Notes: generated by a model not told the origin, from the sequence alone. Shown: positions 36,349 to 46,478, counted from the first letter of the stretch. The stretch is 64,000 nucleotides of DNA from Leisingera aquimarina DSM 24565 (GCF_000473165.1 NZ_KI421504.1:2813719-2877718), one strand, 5' to 3'. Made by a program: numbers and translations.

Positions 36349-36870
36349 TCAGAACGGGATTTCGTCGTCATCGATGTTATGGGACGCACCGCCGCCGAAG
36401 TTTCCGCCGCCACCGCTGCCGCCTTGCTGGCCGCTGTCATAACCGCCGCCGTAGCCGCCGCCCTGGTTGCCGCCGCCATAGCCGCCGCCACCGCCTTGAC
36501 CACCGCCGCCGCCTTCACCGCGGCCGTCAAGCATGGTCAGGGTGGAGCCGAAGCCTTGCAGGACGATTTCGGTCGAATACCGGTCCTGACCGCTTTGGTC
36601 CTGCCATTTGCGAGTCTGCAGCTGGCCTTCAATATAGACCTTAGAGCCTTTGCGCAGATACTGCTCGGCAACGCGCACAAGACCTTCGCTGAAGATGGCC
36701 ACAGAGTGCCACTCGGTCCGCTCGCGGCGTTCACCGGTGTTGCGGTCCTTCCAGTTTTCCGAGGTGGCGATACGCAGGTTGCAAACTTTGCCGCCGTTCT
36801 GGAAGCTGCGCACCTCCGGGTCGCGGCCCAGATTGCCGATGAGCATGACTTTGTTAAGAGAGCCGGCCAT
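36349..36870 (-). CDS. ssb: Single-stranded DNA-binding protein
   Basis: 173-aa SSB. The OB fold covers about residues 1-112 ([53 protein letters not shown]). A very Gly-rich linker with YGGG and QGGG repeats follows. The last residues, DDDEIPF, are the acidic tip that recruits repair and replication proteins. The longer frame that reads back to 37539 is not coding. The gene is monocistronic and ends in its own terminator. Confidence 0.95.
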   Translation of the reverse strand: MAGSLNKVMLIGNLGRDPEVRSFQNGGKVCNLRIATSENWKDRNTGERRERTEWHSVAIFSEGLVRVAEQYLRKGSKVYIEGQLQTRKWQDQSGQDRYSTEIVLQGFGSTLTMLDGRGEGGGGGQGGGGGYGGGNQGGGYGGGYDSGQQGGSGGGGNFGGGASHNIDDDEIPF

Positions 36871-37103
36871 AGGGTTCCGTCCTTTTATTCCTGAATGTCC
36901 TGTCCAGCACCGGTCCGGCGCGAATCCGTCCGGGCTGCTTGATTGGCACAGTACAGACCTGTGCAAGGTGAGGAAAGCAGCTCTCTGGGGATGGTTTTGC
37001 AGGTGTTTGCGCAGCAATGATGGCCGATTGCGCTCGTGTTGCTTTAAATTTCTTTTGCATTCGCTATATTTGCGCAAAGTGGGACAGTGTTGGGACAGCG
37101 GAA

Positions 37104-37688
37104 ATGCGCAAAGCCGTTGCGGGGTTGGTGATCGCCATGGTCGGGGCAGGGCAGCCTGCCGCCGCCGATGTCTTGAGTACCAAGAACCGGCGGGATTTAT
37201 TCTCCGCCCACACCAGGTTGCTGGATGGCCGCGCGGCCACGCAGTACAAGAACTCATCCCGGCTGCAGCCCAAGACCTATCAGATTCCTTCAGCTGCGGG
37301 CACGTTGCCCTATAGCGGCAAATACCGCGGCCAGTATCTGCAGCTGGCGCGGGACGCCGCGCGACAGCACGGTGTGCCCGAAGATCTGTTCCTGCGCCTG
37401 GTGCAGCAGGAAAGCAATTGGAACCCGAACGCCAAATCGCACAAAGGCGCATTGGGCCTGGCGCAGCTGATGCCTGCCACCGCACGGGCACTGGGGGTAA
37501 ACCCCGCGGTGCCGCAGCAAAACCTGGACGGCGGCGCACGGTATCTGGCGCGGCAATTCCAAAAGTTCGGGTCCTGGCGGCTGGCGCTGGCGGCGTATAA
37601 CGCCGGTCCGGACGCGGTGAAGAAATACGGCGGGGTGCCGCCCTATAAGGAAACCCAGAACTACGTGAAGAAGATCTGGGGCAGCTGA
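37104..37688 (+). CDS. Small lytic transglycosylase (SLT domain)
   Basis: 194-aa peptidoglycan-cleaving enzyme. The start at 37104 gives a signal peptide ending near AAA-DV (residue 22). The SLT domain (about 75-190) has the catalytic Glu in VQQESNWNP (E103), then [18 protein letters not shown] and [18 protein letters not shown], all diagnostic. Length suggests a compact family-1 type enzyme in the periplasm. No secretion system is near, so a housekeeping cell-wall role is likely. Confidence 0.9.
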   Translation: MRKAVAGLVIAMVGAGQPAAADVLSTKNRRDLFSAHTRLLDGRAATQYKNSSRLQPKTYQIPSAAGTLPYSGKYRGQYLQLARDAARQHGVPEDLFLRLVQQESNWNPNAKSHKGALGLAQLMPATARALGVNPAVPQQNLDGGARYLARQFQKFGSWRLALAAYNAGPDAVKKYGGVPPYKETQNYVKKIWGS

Positions 37689-37700
37689 TGCGCAGTTTGG

Positions 37701-37737
37701 TTAACCTGCGGGTAAGTTCCCTTAATGCCCCGTTAAC
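37701..37737. promoter_or_regulatory. Two CtrA-type boxes upstream of a membrane protein gene
   Basis: TTAATGCCCCGTTAAC at 37722-37737 is an exact match to TTAA-N7-TTAAC, the CtrA consensus. TTAACCTGCGGGTAA at 37701-37715 matches with one change. The next gene starts at 37806. Binding is inferred from the match and from ctrA being encoded in the same window. Confidence 0.6.
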
Positions 37738-37805
37738 TCCGTCACAGCGTCACGCATTTGCCTTAATTTTTCGTGAATCTGCCCTCAAGTTCTGGAGGGA
37801 ATGAC

Positions 37806-38180
37806 TTGTATATCAACAGCTTCGATGAGCGGATCAACCGGATTGACTGGCAGCCGAGCGCGGCTCCAACGCGGCAGATGATCGACAGTGTCCTGGCCAG
37901 CCGTCTGCCCCGGCAGCCGCGCAGTGCTGTGCTGAGCCTGGCCGGCGCCATTGTTGGTATTCTGGTCGGCACCGGCCTCAAGGGCATGTCTTTGGCCGGA
38001 TCCCCTTGGGGACCGGAAACCGGCCTTGCCGGAGCTATCGGCGGCTGCCTGGCGCTGACTGGTCTGGCCGCTTCGGTAACGGCCGCCCTGTTGGCTGCGG
38101 CCAAAGGGAAAGAGGCCCCGCGGCTGATGCAGTTTGCCTCGATAAACCTGCTGATGATCGTGGTGCTGCTGCTGAGTTGA
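37806..38180 (+). CDS. Hypothetical membrane protein, 124 aa
   Basis: Not a family I recognise. The TTG at 37806 is preferred because GGAGGG at 37795-37800 is correctly spaced; the GTG at 37773 lies before this site. The first 45 residues (YINSFDERINRIDWQP...) are hydrophilic, then there are three hydrophobic segments (about 43-62, 76-100 and 106-124). The protein ends in membrane. Two CtrA-type boxes upstream suggest cell-cycle or motility-linked control. Confidence 0.7.
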   Translation: MYINSFDERINRIDWQPSAAPTRQMIDSVLASRLPRQPRSAVLSLAGAIVGILVGTGLKGMSLAGSPWGPETGLAGAIGGCLALTGLAASVTAALLAAAKGKEAPRLMQFASINLLMIVVLLLS

Positions 38181-38388
38181 ACAAGACGGCCCCTGTGGGA
38201 GTGGGGGGGAGCGCTTTGGTTTAAGGCGAAATACCGGATCCGTTGATTTTGGTGCAAAGGTGGAAAAAAGTGCTGCCGGGTTGCTGGAAAGCGGCAGGGT
38301 AAACACGGATTCTTTCCTGCCGACTTAACGGCTGGTTCATCTGAATATCGCTATCTTGATGACGGCCATGTTTCAGAAGGGAACCAGA

Positions 38389-39822
38389 ATGACACTCCAA
38401 GGATCGAAGTTTCAGCGCACTTCGGAAGCATCAGAAGCCCTTTTGGAGCACACTGACCGGCTGATCGCACAGAAGGATTTTGCCAAAGCGCTGCAGGTCC
38501 TGCTGCCAGTTCTAGAGAGCGGCGCAATAGATGCGGGCGTTCTGGACCGCGCTGCGGTTTGCTATCACGCGTTGGGGGATGCGCCGACAGCTATTTCTTT
38601 GATGGAGTTCATAACCGGGAACTGGCCTGATAGGGAAACGGCCTGGGCAAAGCTCGCTGTGATGCGTCAGACCGCCGGTCAAATAGAGCAAGCCATCGGT
38701 GATCTGAAGAATGCTTTGAAGATCAACCCAAAACATGTTGGCGCGCTTGTGTCGCTCAGTCGGCTTGAGCCATTTGCAGTCCAAAGCAGCAAGGCCCAGC
38801 GTCTCAAAAAGCTTTCGAATAATCGCAAGCTAGCGGCCAAAGAGCGGCGGATGGCGCATAATGCGCTAGGAAACATAGAAGCAAAGACTGGCAATCCTTC
38901 GCGCGCCTTCTTCTATTTTCTGAAGTCCAAGAAGCTGAGCTCAGGGGAATTTGATGCGGATGGGACGCGAGCAAGGGTTCGGGATCAGAAACAGCGGTTC
39001 CAGCCTCTTACTCACAAAGACAGAGTTTCTACTGGTCCGCGCGTCATCTTTGTCTGCGGTCTGCCGAGAAGCGGAACCACTTTGGCCGAGAATATTTTGC
39101 TTCGGCATAGCAAAGTAGACAGTATCGGCGAAAGCGAAGCGCTGAAACATACGCTGTTTGAGGTTCGCGCGCATTGTATTTCGCGTGGGGTGGGGCAGGG
39201 GTACTGGGACTGGGCTGGCCTGTAGGACTCGCAAGAACGCGAGACTTTCCGGAAGCTCTATTTCCAGCGCGCGTTCCAGACGCGGCCTGCAGACACACCA
39301 GTGATTGTCGACAAGATGCCGCTCAACTGCCTTGCGCTGGGGCTGGAGCAACATCTGCTGCCGGACGCGCGGTTTGTGTTCATGTCCCGCCATCCGCTGG
39401 ATACCGGTCTGTCCTATATCACGGCTGATTTTGCTCGGGGCAATGCGTTTACCCGGCGGATGGACTGGCTGGGCGAGATGACTCGGCTGGTCTATGAATC
39501 TGCCTGGGACTATCAGGGTAAGCTTGGCGGCCAGTTCAGAGCCCAGTCCTACCGCGCGCTGGTGAGCGACCCACAGCCGCAGATCGCCCGGCTTCTAGAG
39601 CATTCGGGGCTGGAGTGGCAGGATAGCTGCCTGTCCCCGGAAAAGTCCAGTAAGGCGGTGGTCACTGCTTCGTTGGTTCAGGTTCGCCGGAAGATCAACA
39701 CCGCAGCGCTGGACAAGTGGAAACCCTTTTCTGCACAGCTGGACCCGCTAAAAGCCTCTCTAGGCGGCGACGCATGGGTCGCTGAATGGGAAGCCTGGGA
39801 CAACGCGCTGCACGGCGGCTAA
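38389..39822 (+). pseudogene. TPR-sulfotransferase, interrupted by one in-frame amber codon
   Basis: A single frame of 478 codons, open except for TAG at 39223-39225 (codon 279). The start at 38389 follows GAAGGGA. The first 200 residues are TPR-like helices. The sulfotransferase domain then shows the PAPS 5'-phosphate loop VCGLPRSGTTLAENIL before the stop and FVFMSRHPLDTGLSYI, the 3'-phosphate motif, after it. Both halves have normal codon use, so the lesion looks recent. Sulfotransferases of this group add sulfate to sugars or proteins. It could be a pseudogene, a strain-specific mutation or a sequencing error. Confidence 0.8.
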
Positions 39823-39835
39823 CATCAAAAACAAT

Positions 39836-39867
39836 AACGGGCCGGGAAATTTCCGGCCCGTTTTTTG
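39836..39867 (+). terminator. Strong terminator after the sulfotransferase
   Basis: AACGGGCCGG at 39836-39845 pairs perfectly with CCGGCCCGTT at 39853-39862, followed by a T run. It also faces the convergent ABC ATPase gene. Confidence 0.88.
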
Positions 39868-39882
39868 TCCTGCGAGTTGCCT

Positions 39883-41973
39883 TCACTCCGCCGCGATTTT
39901 GATGACAGGTTTCATGCGCTCCAGCACCTCGTCGCTGAGGTGGCATTTGATCTGATGCCCGTCTTCCAGCTGGCGCACTGGCGGGACGTCCTTTTCGCAC
40001 AGCCCGCCCGGCACTTCGGACTTCCAGCGGCAGCGGGTCTGGAACGGGCAGCCCGGCGGCGGGTTCATCGCCGAAGGAATGTCGCCCTCCAGCACGATGT
40101 GCTCTTTCTCGACCGAGGTGTCAGCAATCGGCACCGCGGACAGCAGCGCTTCGGTGTAGGGGTGGTAGGGCGGCGAGAACACCTGATCGGTATCGCCCAG
40201 CTCCACCACATGGCCGAGATACATCACCATCACCCGGTCGCTGAGGTAGCGTACGATCGACAAGTCGTGGGAGATAAACAGCAGCGTTGTCTTTTCCTCG
40301 CGCTGGATCTCCATCAGCAGGTCTGTGACCGCGGCCTGCACCGACACGTCCAGCGCCGAAACCGGTTCGTCCGCCACCACGATCCGGGCGCCGCCGGCAA
40401 AGGCGCGGGCGATGCCGACACGCTGCTTCTGGCCGCCCGACAGCTGCCGCGGCATCCGGTCGGCAAAGGCGCGGGGCAGTTTCACCAGATCCAAAAGCTC
40501 CAGCATCTTTTTGCGGCGCTCTGCCTCGGAATTGCCGATGCCGAAGATCTCCAGCGCCCGCATGATCTGGCGGCCCACAGTCATCGAGGGGTTCAGTGTG
40601 TCGAACGGATTCTGGAACACCATCTGCACATCCGAGACGGTTTTGGTATCGCGCTCTTCGATCGGAACCTGTTCGATGTTCTGGTTGTCCAGCAGGATCT
40701 GGCCCTCGGTGGCGGTCTCCAGCCCCATCAGCACCTTGGCAAAGGTGGATTTGCCGCAACCGGATTCACCAACGATGGCGAGGGTTTCGGATTCGCGGGC
40801 CTCAAAGCTGAGGGTTTCGTTGGCTTTCACCACTTTCTTTTCGCCGCCACCGAACAGCGCGTTGGCCGCAACCTCGTAGTATTTCTTGAGGTTGTCCATC
40901 TTCAGGACGACCTTGCCAGGCGCGGTTTTCTCCTTTTGCTCTCCCACTGTGATCGGGGCGTCCCAGTCGATTTCCTGGAACTTCAGGCAGCGGGTCTCGT
41001 GGCGGTCATTGCCATGCACCGGCGCCATCGGGATCACTTGGTCGACATCGCAGCGCCCCTGTTCGAAGTAGTCGCAGCGCGGCCCGAAGTTGCAGCCGTT
41101 GGGCCGCTCGTGGGGCAGGGGGAAGTTGCCGGGAATGGCCACCAGCGGGCGCGAGTTCTTGTCAGCCCCCGGCAGCGGGATCGAGCGGAACAGCGCCTGG
41201 GTATAGGGGTGCTGCATCTCGTCGAAGACGTCGTGGATCGAGCCGCGCTCCACCGCTTCGCCGGAATACATCACACACAGCCGGTCGCAGGTTTCCAGCA
41301 CCAGGCCGAGGTTGTGCGAGATGAACAGCATCGAGGTGCCGTATTTCTTGCCCAGATCCTTCACCAGCTCAACCACCGCGGCCTCAACCGTCACATCCAG
41401 CGCGGTGGTCGGCTCATCCAGGATCAGCAGAGACGGTTTCGACATCAGTGCCATCGCAATCACGATCCGCTGCTGCTGGCCGCCCGACAGCTGGTGTGGA
41501 AAGGAGTTCAGCATCCGCTCCGGGTCGGGCAGGCGCACGTCGGTCACCACTTCCATCGCCCGGTCATAAGCTTCTTTTTCGCTGACGCCCTCGTGGATCA
41601 TCGGCACTTCCATCAGCTGTTTGCCGATTTTCATCGCCGGATTGAGCGATGCCATCGGTTCCTGATAGATCATAGCGATCTCGTTGCCGCGGATGTCACG
41701 CAGTTCTTCGGCGCTCATCTCGGCCAGGTCGCGGCCCTTGAACTTGATGGTGCCGCCGACAACGCGGCCGTTCTTGCCAAGGTCCTGCATAACCCCCAGC
41801 GCCACGGTGGACTTGCCGCAGCCGCTCTCGCCAACCAGCCCGACGGCCTCACCCGGTTGCACGGCCACCGAAAAATCCATCACCGCCGGAATTTCGCGCA
41901 GGCGGGTGAAGAAGGAGATCGACAGCTTGTCAATCTCAAGGATCGGGCCGTCGTATTCTTCCATTTTGCTCAT
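39883..41973 (-). CDS. Peptide-type ABC transporter, fused double ATPase
   Basis: 696-aa protein with two complete ATPases in tandem, equal to DppD plus DppF. First copy: Walker A GLVGESGCGKST (about residue 45), signature LSGGQQQR, Walker B LLILDEPTTALD. Second copy: IVGESGCGKST, LSGGQKQR, IVVADEPVSALD. Each half ends with the oligopeptide-transporter C-terminal motif with spaced Cys (CNFGPRCDYFEQGRC and CPFQTRCRW), which can bind an iron-sulfur cluster in relatives. It powers the two permeases encoded just upstream. Confidence 0.93.
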   Translation of the reverse strand: MSKMEEYDGPILEIDKLSISFFTRLREIPAVMDFSVAVQPGEAVGLVGESGCGKSTVALGVMQDLGKNGRVVGGTIKFKGRDLAEMSAEELRDIRGNEIAMIYQEPMASLNPAMKIGKQLMEVPMIHEGVSEKEAYDRAMEVVTDVRLPDPERMLNSFPHQLSGGQQQRIVIAMALMSKPSLLILDEPTTALDVTVEAAVVELVKDLGKKYGTSMLFISHNLGLVLETCDRLCVMYSGEAVERGSIHDVFDEMQHPYTQALFRSIPLPGADKNSRPLVAIPGNFPLPHERPNGCNFGPRCDYFEQGRCDVDQVIPMAPVHGNDRHETRCLKFQEIDWDAPITVGEQKEKTAPGKVVLKMDNLKKYYEVAANALFGGGEKKVVKANETLSFEARESETLAIVGESGCGKSTFAKVLMGLETATEGQILLDNQNIEQVPIEERDTKTVSDVQMVFQNPFDTLNPSMTVGRQIMRALEIFGIGNSEAERRKKMLELLDLVKLPRAFADRMPRQLSGGQKQRVGIARAFAGGARIVVADEPVSALDVSVQAAVTDLLMEIQREEKTTLLFISHDLSIVRYLSDRVMVMYLGHVVELGDTDQVFSPPYHPYTEALLSAVPIADTSVEKEHIVLEGDIPSAMNPPPGCPFQTRCRWKSEVPGGLCEKDVPPVRQLEDGHQIKCHLSDEVLERMKPVIKIAAE

Positions 41974-42014
41974 GTTTTTATCTCCCTGTTGAGGCTGGAA
42001 GGGAAAGACCCCTT

Positions 42015-42039
42015 TCTTCTGGCCTCAAGTATCCCGGGG
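42015..42039 (-). repeat. Dispersed intergenic motif, copy 3
   Basis: On the minus strand this reads CCCCGGGATACTTGAGGCC and on, matching the copy at 4738-4761 in about 20 of 24 positions. It lies between the second permease and the ATPase gene. Confidence 0.45.
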
Positions 42040-42108
42040 GGCTGCCTGCTGTGGCGCCACTGGTTCAAGCCCAGCTGGCGGCGGGGCTGGCCCCCCGGGT
42101 TTGTCGCA

Positions 42109-43323
42109 TCAATCCTTCAGGCTCTCTTCGCGCAGGCCGTCAGCCAGCAGGTTCAGACCAAGAACCAGCGTCAGCAGCGCAAAGGCAGGCGGCAGGGCTG
42201 GGTGCAGGTAGATCGACAGCAGCTTGCGCCCGTCATTGATGGTCGATCCCCAGTCCGGGCTTTCCGGCGGCAGGCCAAGGCCAAAGAAGCCCAGGGTCCC
42301 CAACAGGATGGTGGTATAACCGATGCGCAGGCAGAAATCGACGATCAGCGGCCCGCGTGCGTTGGGCAGGATTTCCCACAGCATAATATACCAGGGGCCT
42401 TCGCCGCGGGTCTGGGCAGCGGCCACATAGTCACGGGTTTTGATGTCGAGTGTCAGGCCGCGCACGATGCGGAACACGGTGGGCGAATTGACGAAGACCA
42501 CCGAGACGAAGACCACCAGGATACCGCCGGGAATGTCGAACATATCCATCGCCCGGGGCAGCCCCCAGATCGCGTATTCCGGCGTGTTGATCAGGTAACC
42601 GCCGTTGGAGACCAGCTGCAGGTAGAACCAGATGATGGTTCCCAGCACAACCGGCAGCAGCCAGTTACGCAGCTTGGGCCGTGTGTAGTAGCGCGAGTTC
42701 AGCAGCACGCCGACAAAGATGATCGGGAACACGAACAGCACGATGGCCATATAGTTCGGAACACCGGTGGCGACGATTTCCGGGGTCACCAGCAGGTAGA
42801 ACAGCAGGATCACCGGGAAGGCCAGGATCAGGTTCGCTGCAAAGGACAGCGCGGTGTCCAGGCGGCCGCCGTAATAGCCGGCGGGCAGGCCCAGGGTGAT
42901 CCCCACCATAAAGGCAAAGACCGCGGCCATCGGAGCAATCTTTATGACTTCCCAGGCGCCCTTGACCAGACGGCTGAAGACATCGCGGGCGAGGTTGTCA
43001 CCGCCAAGCAGATACCATTCATACTGGCCCTCTTCAGGGCTGCGCAGCGGTGTGCCCGGCACTTTGTTTTTCATGCCGGAAAGCTGGGACAGCGGGTCGT
43101 GGGTGATAATCATGTCCATGGCGCCGTAGACGCCGGTGAACACCCAGAACATCACCAGACCAAAGCCGATCATGCCGATGGGGCTGTCAAACAGCTTGCC
43201 GTAAAGGCCGAGCCGCCGTTTGAAGCCGATGGAGAAAGCGTAGAGGATCACCAGGGAAATCCAAACCGGAGACAGCTGGTAGATAATACGCCCTGCAATT
43301 TCAATTGCGCTAAGAGGTTCCAT
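42109..43323 (-). CDS. ABC transporter permease, DppC type
   Basis: 404-aa inner-membrane permease, longer than the usual 300 or so residues because of an N-terminal helix region and an insert near the middle. Six or more membrane segments are visible. The EAA loop that contacts the ATPase appears as DYVAAAQTRGEGPWYIMLWE followed by ILPNARGPLIV, typical of DppC. It starts 15 bases after the first permease gene ends. Function as half of the peptide-type channel is inferred from family and operon. Confidence 0.9.
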   Translation of the reverse strand: MEPLSAIEIAGRIIYQLSPVWISLVILYAFSIGFKRRLGLYGKLFDSPIGMIGFGLVMFWVFTGVYGAMDMIITHDPLSQLSGMKNKVPGTPLRSPEEGQYEWYLLGGDNLARDVFSRLVKGAWEVIKIAPMAAVFAFMVGITLGLPAGYYGGRLDTALSFAANLILAFPVILLFYLLVTPEIVATGVPNYMAIVLFVFPIIFVGVLLNSRYYTRPKLRNWLLPVVLGTIIWFYLQLVSNGGYLINTPEYAIWGLPRAMDMFDIPGGILVVFVSVVFVNSPTVFRIVRGLTLDIKTRDYVAAAQTRGEGPWYIMLWEILPNARGPLIVDFCLRIGYTTILLGTLGFFGLGLPPESPDWGSTINDGRKLLSIYLHPALPPAFALLTLVLGLNLLADGLREESLKD

Positions 43324-43338
43324 TCTCTGCTGCCTTCC

Positions 43339-44391
43339 TTAAGAGATCCGGATACGCGGGTTCAGATACACATAGCCGATATCCGAGATCAGCTGAGTGA
43401 TGAGAACCACGAAGACTGAGACCACAGAGACGGCCAGCAGCAGTTCGATGTCGTTGTTGCCCGCGGCTTCCACCAGGATCCAGCCAAAGCCCTTGTAGTT
43501 GAACAAGGTCTCGACGATCACCACGCCGTTCAGCAGCCAGGGGAACTGCAGCATGATGACGGTGAAAGGCGCAATCAGCGCATTCCGCAGCGCGTGTTTC
43601 ATAACGATGTTGTGAAAGCTCACACCCTTAAGGCGGGCGGTGCGGATGTATTGCGCGGTCATCACCTCGGTCATCGAGGCGCGGGTCATCCGGGCGATAT
43701 AGCCCATGCCGTACAAGGCAATGGTCAGCACCGGCAGGAAGAAGTTCTCAAAATTCGGATTGTCCATCGCCGAGGTGGCGGTGCCCTTGAACCATTTCAG
43801 GCCGACGGTGGAAGACGTGAAGACGGCAATAAAGATCACCCCGGACACGTATTCCGGCGTCGCCGTGGTCAGGATTGAAGCGGTCGACAGGCTTCGATCG
43901 GTAACTGAGCCTTCGCGCATCCCCGCCAGGACGCCGATGATCAGTGCCGATGGGATCATCAGCACCAGCACCCAGAACATCAGGCGGCCGGTATTGCCCA
44001 AGCGTTCGGCGACGATGGTGGAAACCTCGTCCTTAAAACGGGTGGAATAGCCCCAGTCGCCCTGCAGAATACCGCAGAAAGTAGAGGCTTCTGCAGCCAC
44101 TTCAGCCGAGACCGTGCCAGTCATGCAGCGGCCGCTATAACCGTCTTCAGTTTCGCGGGTCCAACCGGGCAGGACACCCAGCCATTGGCCGTATTTCGAG
44201 ACCATGGAGCCGCCATAGCCGTTGGCATCCAGCCAGCTGGCCACGGCCTCATCCGACATGCGGAAGTTGCCCTGGGTCTTGGCGAGTTTCTCAAGGTTTG
44301 GGTAGAGGTTCGTCAGGAAGAACACGATGAACGTCAGGCACAGGGCCGTCAGCAGCATCACGCCTGAACGTCGGAGAATGAAAAGTCCCAT
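43339..44391 (-). CDS. ABC transporter permease, DppB type
   Basis: 350-aa permease. One N-terminal membrane helix (about residues 10-28) is followed by a large periplasmic segment (about 30-130) and five more helices. The EAA loop reads YIRTARLKGVSFHNIVMKHA and LRNALIAPFTVIM, the DppB form. It pairs with the DppC-type product. A perfect 10-bp hairpin lies between this gene and the binding-protein gene upstream. Confidence 0.92.
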   Translation of the reverse strand: MGLFILRRSGVMLLTALCLTFIVFFLTNLYPNLEKLAKTQGNFRMSDEAVASWLDANGYGGSMVSKYGQWLGVLPGWTRETEDGYSGRCMTGTVSAEVAAEASTFCGILQGDWGYSTRFKDEVSTIVAERLGNTGRLMFWVLVLMIPSALIIGVLAGMREGSVTDRSLSTASILTTATPEYVSGVIFIAVFTSSTVGLKWFKGTATSAMDNPNFENFFLPVLTIALYGMGYIARMTRASMTEVMTAQYIRTARLKGVSFHNIVMKHALRNALIAPFTVIMLQFPWLLNGVVIVETLFNYKGFGWILVEAAGNNDIELLLAVSVVSVFVVLITQLISDIGYVYLNPRIRIS

Positions 44392-44461
44392 GGGGTCCCC
44401 TGTCAGTCTGGCGGATCGGACCCGGTTGCAGGTGCGGGTCTCTTATCATCTTAGCTGGAAA

Positions 44462-44485
44462 GCACCGCCCCATCCGGGGCGGTGC
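44462..44485 (-). terminator. Intercistronic hairpin between binding protein and permease genes
   Basis: GCACCGCCCC at 44462-44471 pairs perfectly with GGGGCGGTGC at 44476-44485 around ATCC. With no T run it may stabilise the binding-protein mRNA or partly terminate, giving more binding protein than permease, a common pattern in ABC operons. Confidence 0.65.
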
Positions 44486-44513
44486 GGGTGCCGGGAGCCT
44501 GGAAGGGCGTGGC

Positions 44514-46178
44514 TTACGCCGCCCAGCCCCACTTGTAGTGGTGGTGTTCAAACGACACGTGCATGTCCGCGCCGACAACGCCTTCGCGCATGTGGCGGTA
44601 GAGCGAACGCCAGTAAGGCTGGATGGTAACGCCTTCCTCTTGGATCAGCGCCTGGCCTTTGGCAGAGATCTCGCGGCGCTTGTCGGCGTCGGCGATCGAC
44701 AGGGCCTGTTCCAGCAGAGCGTCGAACTCAGCATTTGCCCAGCCGAATTCGTTCCAGGCTTCGCCGGACTTGTAGGCCAGCGCCCAGATCTGCACGCCCA
44801 GCGGGCGGTGGTTCCAGTTGGTGGAGCTGAACGGATACTTCGACCAGTCATTCCAGAACGTGGAGCCGGGCAGAACGGTCCGCTTCACCTTGAAGCCGGC
44901 GTCGCGCAGCTGTGCCGCCACGGCGTCGGTGGTGTTCCGGCGCCAGTCGTCGTCGATCGACAGGATTTCATGCTCGAAATCCATCATGCCGGCTTCTTCC
45001 ATCAGCGCCTTGGCACCGGCCGGGTCGACCTTCTGCGGCGGCAGTTCGGCGTATTCCGGATGGATCGGGCCGACATGGTGGTTTTCCGCAGGCTCGCCGC
45101 GGCCGCCATAGCCGAGTTCAAGGCAGACGGAATTGTCGACGGCCATCTGGATCGCCTTGCGAACGCGTTTGTCTGCATAGGGATTCTTGCCATCGATTTC
45201 CGCCAGCTGGTTGGTGCGAATCACGATCGAGGACATGGTTACGACTTCGGACTTCTTGTAGCCGAGGCCGTCCATCACATCAATGAATTCACCCACTGAT
45301 TCATAGAGCATGTCAACTTCATCGGATTCCAGAGCGGCCAGCCAGGACGACGGGTCGGTGCCGAAATCGACGTATTCAATGCGGTCCAAAGCGGGTTTGC
45401 CGTAAATCGCTTCGCCCCACCAGGTGTGGTTTTCGTTGCGCTCCAGGGTCGACTTCACGCCCACTTCCAGTTCCGTCAGCAGGTAGGGGCCGGTGCCGAC
45501 GTTGGACAGGAAATCGTTGGTCTGGAAGGACGAGTGGACAACCGCCGCCGGATAATCCGCCATGCCCGCGATCAGCGAGATGTCGGAGTTCGGCAGGTTC
45601 AGCTTCACGGTGTGGCTGTCGACCACTTCGATACCGCCTTCAACCGCCTGGCCGGAGTCGGTGTCGATCAGGGTCGCAAAGCGGCCGGCCATCGAGTTGC
45701 CTTCCAGCGACTTGTCGCACCAGCCTGCAATGTTGCGGGCCACGTCGTCGGCGGTGAAGTCGTCGCCGTTGTTCCACTTGACGCCTTTGCGGACGTTCAG
45801 CGTGTAGACGGTCGCGTCCTCGTTGACTTCCCAGCTTTCCAGCAGCATGCCGGTAAAGGAGCCGTCATTGTTGTATTCAACCAGATATTCGATGGTGCCG
45901 CGTGTCTTGTTGGCCATCTGCGACCAATCAAATGTGCGCGGGTCCTTCAGCGGGCGGACTTCGGTCTGGATCCGCAGGGTTCCGCCTTGCTTCTTCTCTT
46001 CAGCGGCTTGTACCGGTGCGGCCATGCCGATCATGCCATAGGCAGCCGTTGCGGTCACACCAAGCGCCGTGGCGCGGGTCAGGAACTCCCGGCGGTCTAG
46101 CTTGCCTTCCAGCACTTCTTTTGCGTGCATCTTGGCGGCCCAGTGTACCGGTGCTCCGTTGATGGTGTCTTTGGTCAT
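44514..46178 (-). CDS. Family 5 (peptide-type) ABC solute-binding protein with Tat signal
   Basis: 554-aa extracytoplasmic binding protein. A twin-arginine signal begins near residue 30 ([20 protein letters not shown]) and should be cut near VQA-AEEKK. The mature part is the DppA/OppA fold: [39 protein letters not shown] and IKLN-like [10 protein letters not shown] strands. Tat export implies folding in the cytoplasm, less usual for this family. Ligand is unknown; peptides, opines and nickel chelates are all bound by relatives. First gene of the operon, about 300 bases from an AraC regulator gene. Confidence 0.9.
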   Translation of the reverse strand: MTKDTINGAPVHWAAKMHAKEVLEGKLDRREFLTRATALGVTATAAYGMIGMAAPVQAAEEKKQGGTLRIQTEVRPLKDPRTFDWSQMANKTRGTIEYLVEYNNDGSFTGMLLESWEVNEDATVYTLNVRKGVKWNNGDDFTADDVARNIAGWCDKSLEGNSMAGRFATLIDTDSGQAVEGGIEVVDSHTVKLNLPNSDISLIAGMADYPAAVVHSSFQTNDFLSNVGTGPYLLTELEVGVKSTLERNENHTWWGEAIYGKPALDRIEYVDFGTDPSSWLAALESDEVDMLYESVGEFIDVMDGLGYKKSEVVTMSSIVIRTNQLAEIDGKNPYADKRVRKAIQMAVDNSVCLELGYGGRGEPAENHHVGPIHPEYAELPPQKVDPAGAKALMEEAGMMDFEHEILSIDDDWRRNTTDAVAAQLRDAGFKVKRTVLPGSTFWNDWSKYPFSSTNWNHRPLGVQIWALAYKSGEAWNEFGWANAEFDALLEQALSIADADKRREISAKGQALIQEEGVTIQPYWRSLYRHMREGVVGADMHVSFEHHHYKWGWAA

Positions 46179-46478
46179 TTAGGTCTCCCTGTTATACCGT
46201 TTGGTCATTTGTCTTGCGAAACGGATTTTGGCCCGGCGGTGTGCCGGGCGTTTTTGCTTAGCGTTTTGGATTAAAGTTTCCCCATGCCTGCATTCGGGCA
46301 GAGATATGCCGTTTCGTCAATGCACAGTTTCGGCGTTTGAAGGTAAAATTACGACATTCAGAGAGTCGTTTTCCCGATTTGAAACGGTATGCTACTGAAT
46401 ACTGTTCAAAACTGCCCAGTAACCGGAGCGAAATCCGCACTTGATGGAAAACATGCAAGAATCTGCAGGCGGATCAAA
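46179..46478. other. Promoter region of the ABC operon, with an orphan hairpin
   Basis: 300 bases without a gene, AT-richer than the flanks. GCCCGGC at 46231-46237 pairs with GCCGGGC at 46243-46249 and is followed on the plus strand by GTTTTT, a terminator shape with no plus-strand gene before it. On the minus strand the hairpin falls in the probable leader of the ABC operon. The region probably also holds the AraC gene's 3' end and a promoter. Confidence 0.5.

Noticed and set aside
36349-37539. 396-codon frame extending upstream of ssb
   Set aside because: SSB homology begins at the ATG at 36870; the upstream part overlaps a promoter region and the transglycosylase gene on the other strand.
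39223-39225. Amber codon read as pyrrolysine
   Set aside because: No pyl genes are expected in roseobacters and the enzyme family has no such residue; a mutation or error is simpler.
39865-43419. 1184-codon plus-strand open frame opposite the ABC transporter genes
   Set aside because: It is a shadow of GC-rich minus-strand genes with clear ATPase and permease motifs; its product is a low-complexity His/Gln/Gly mix.
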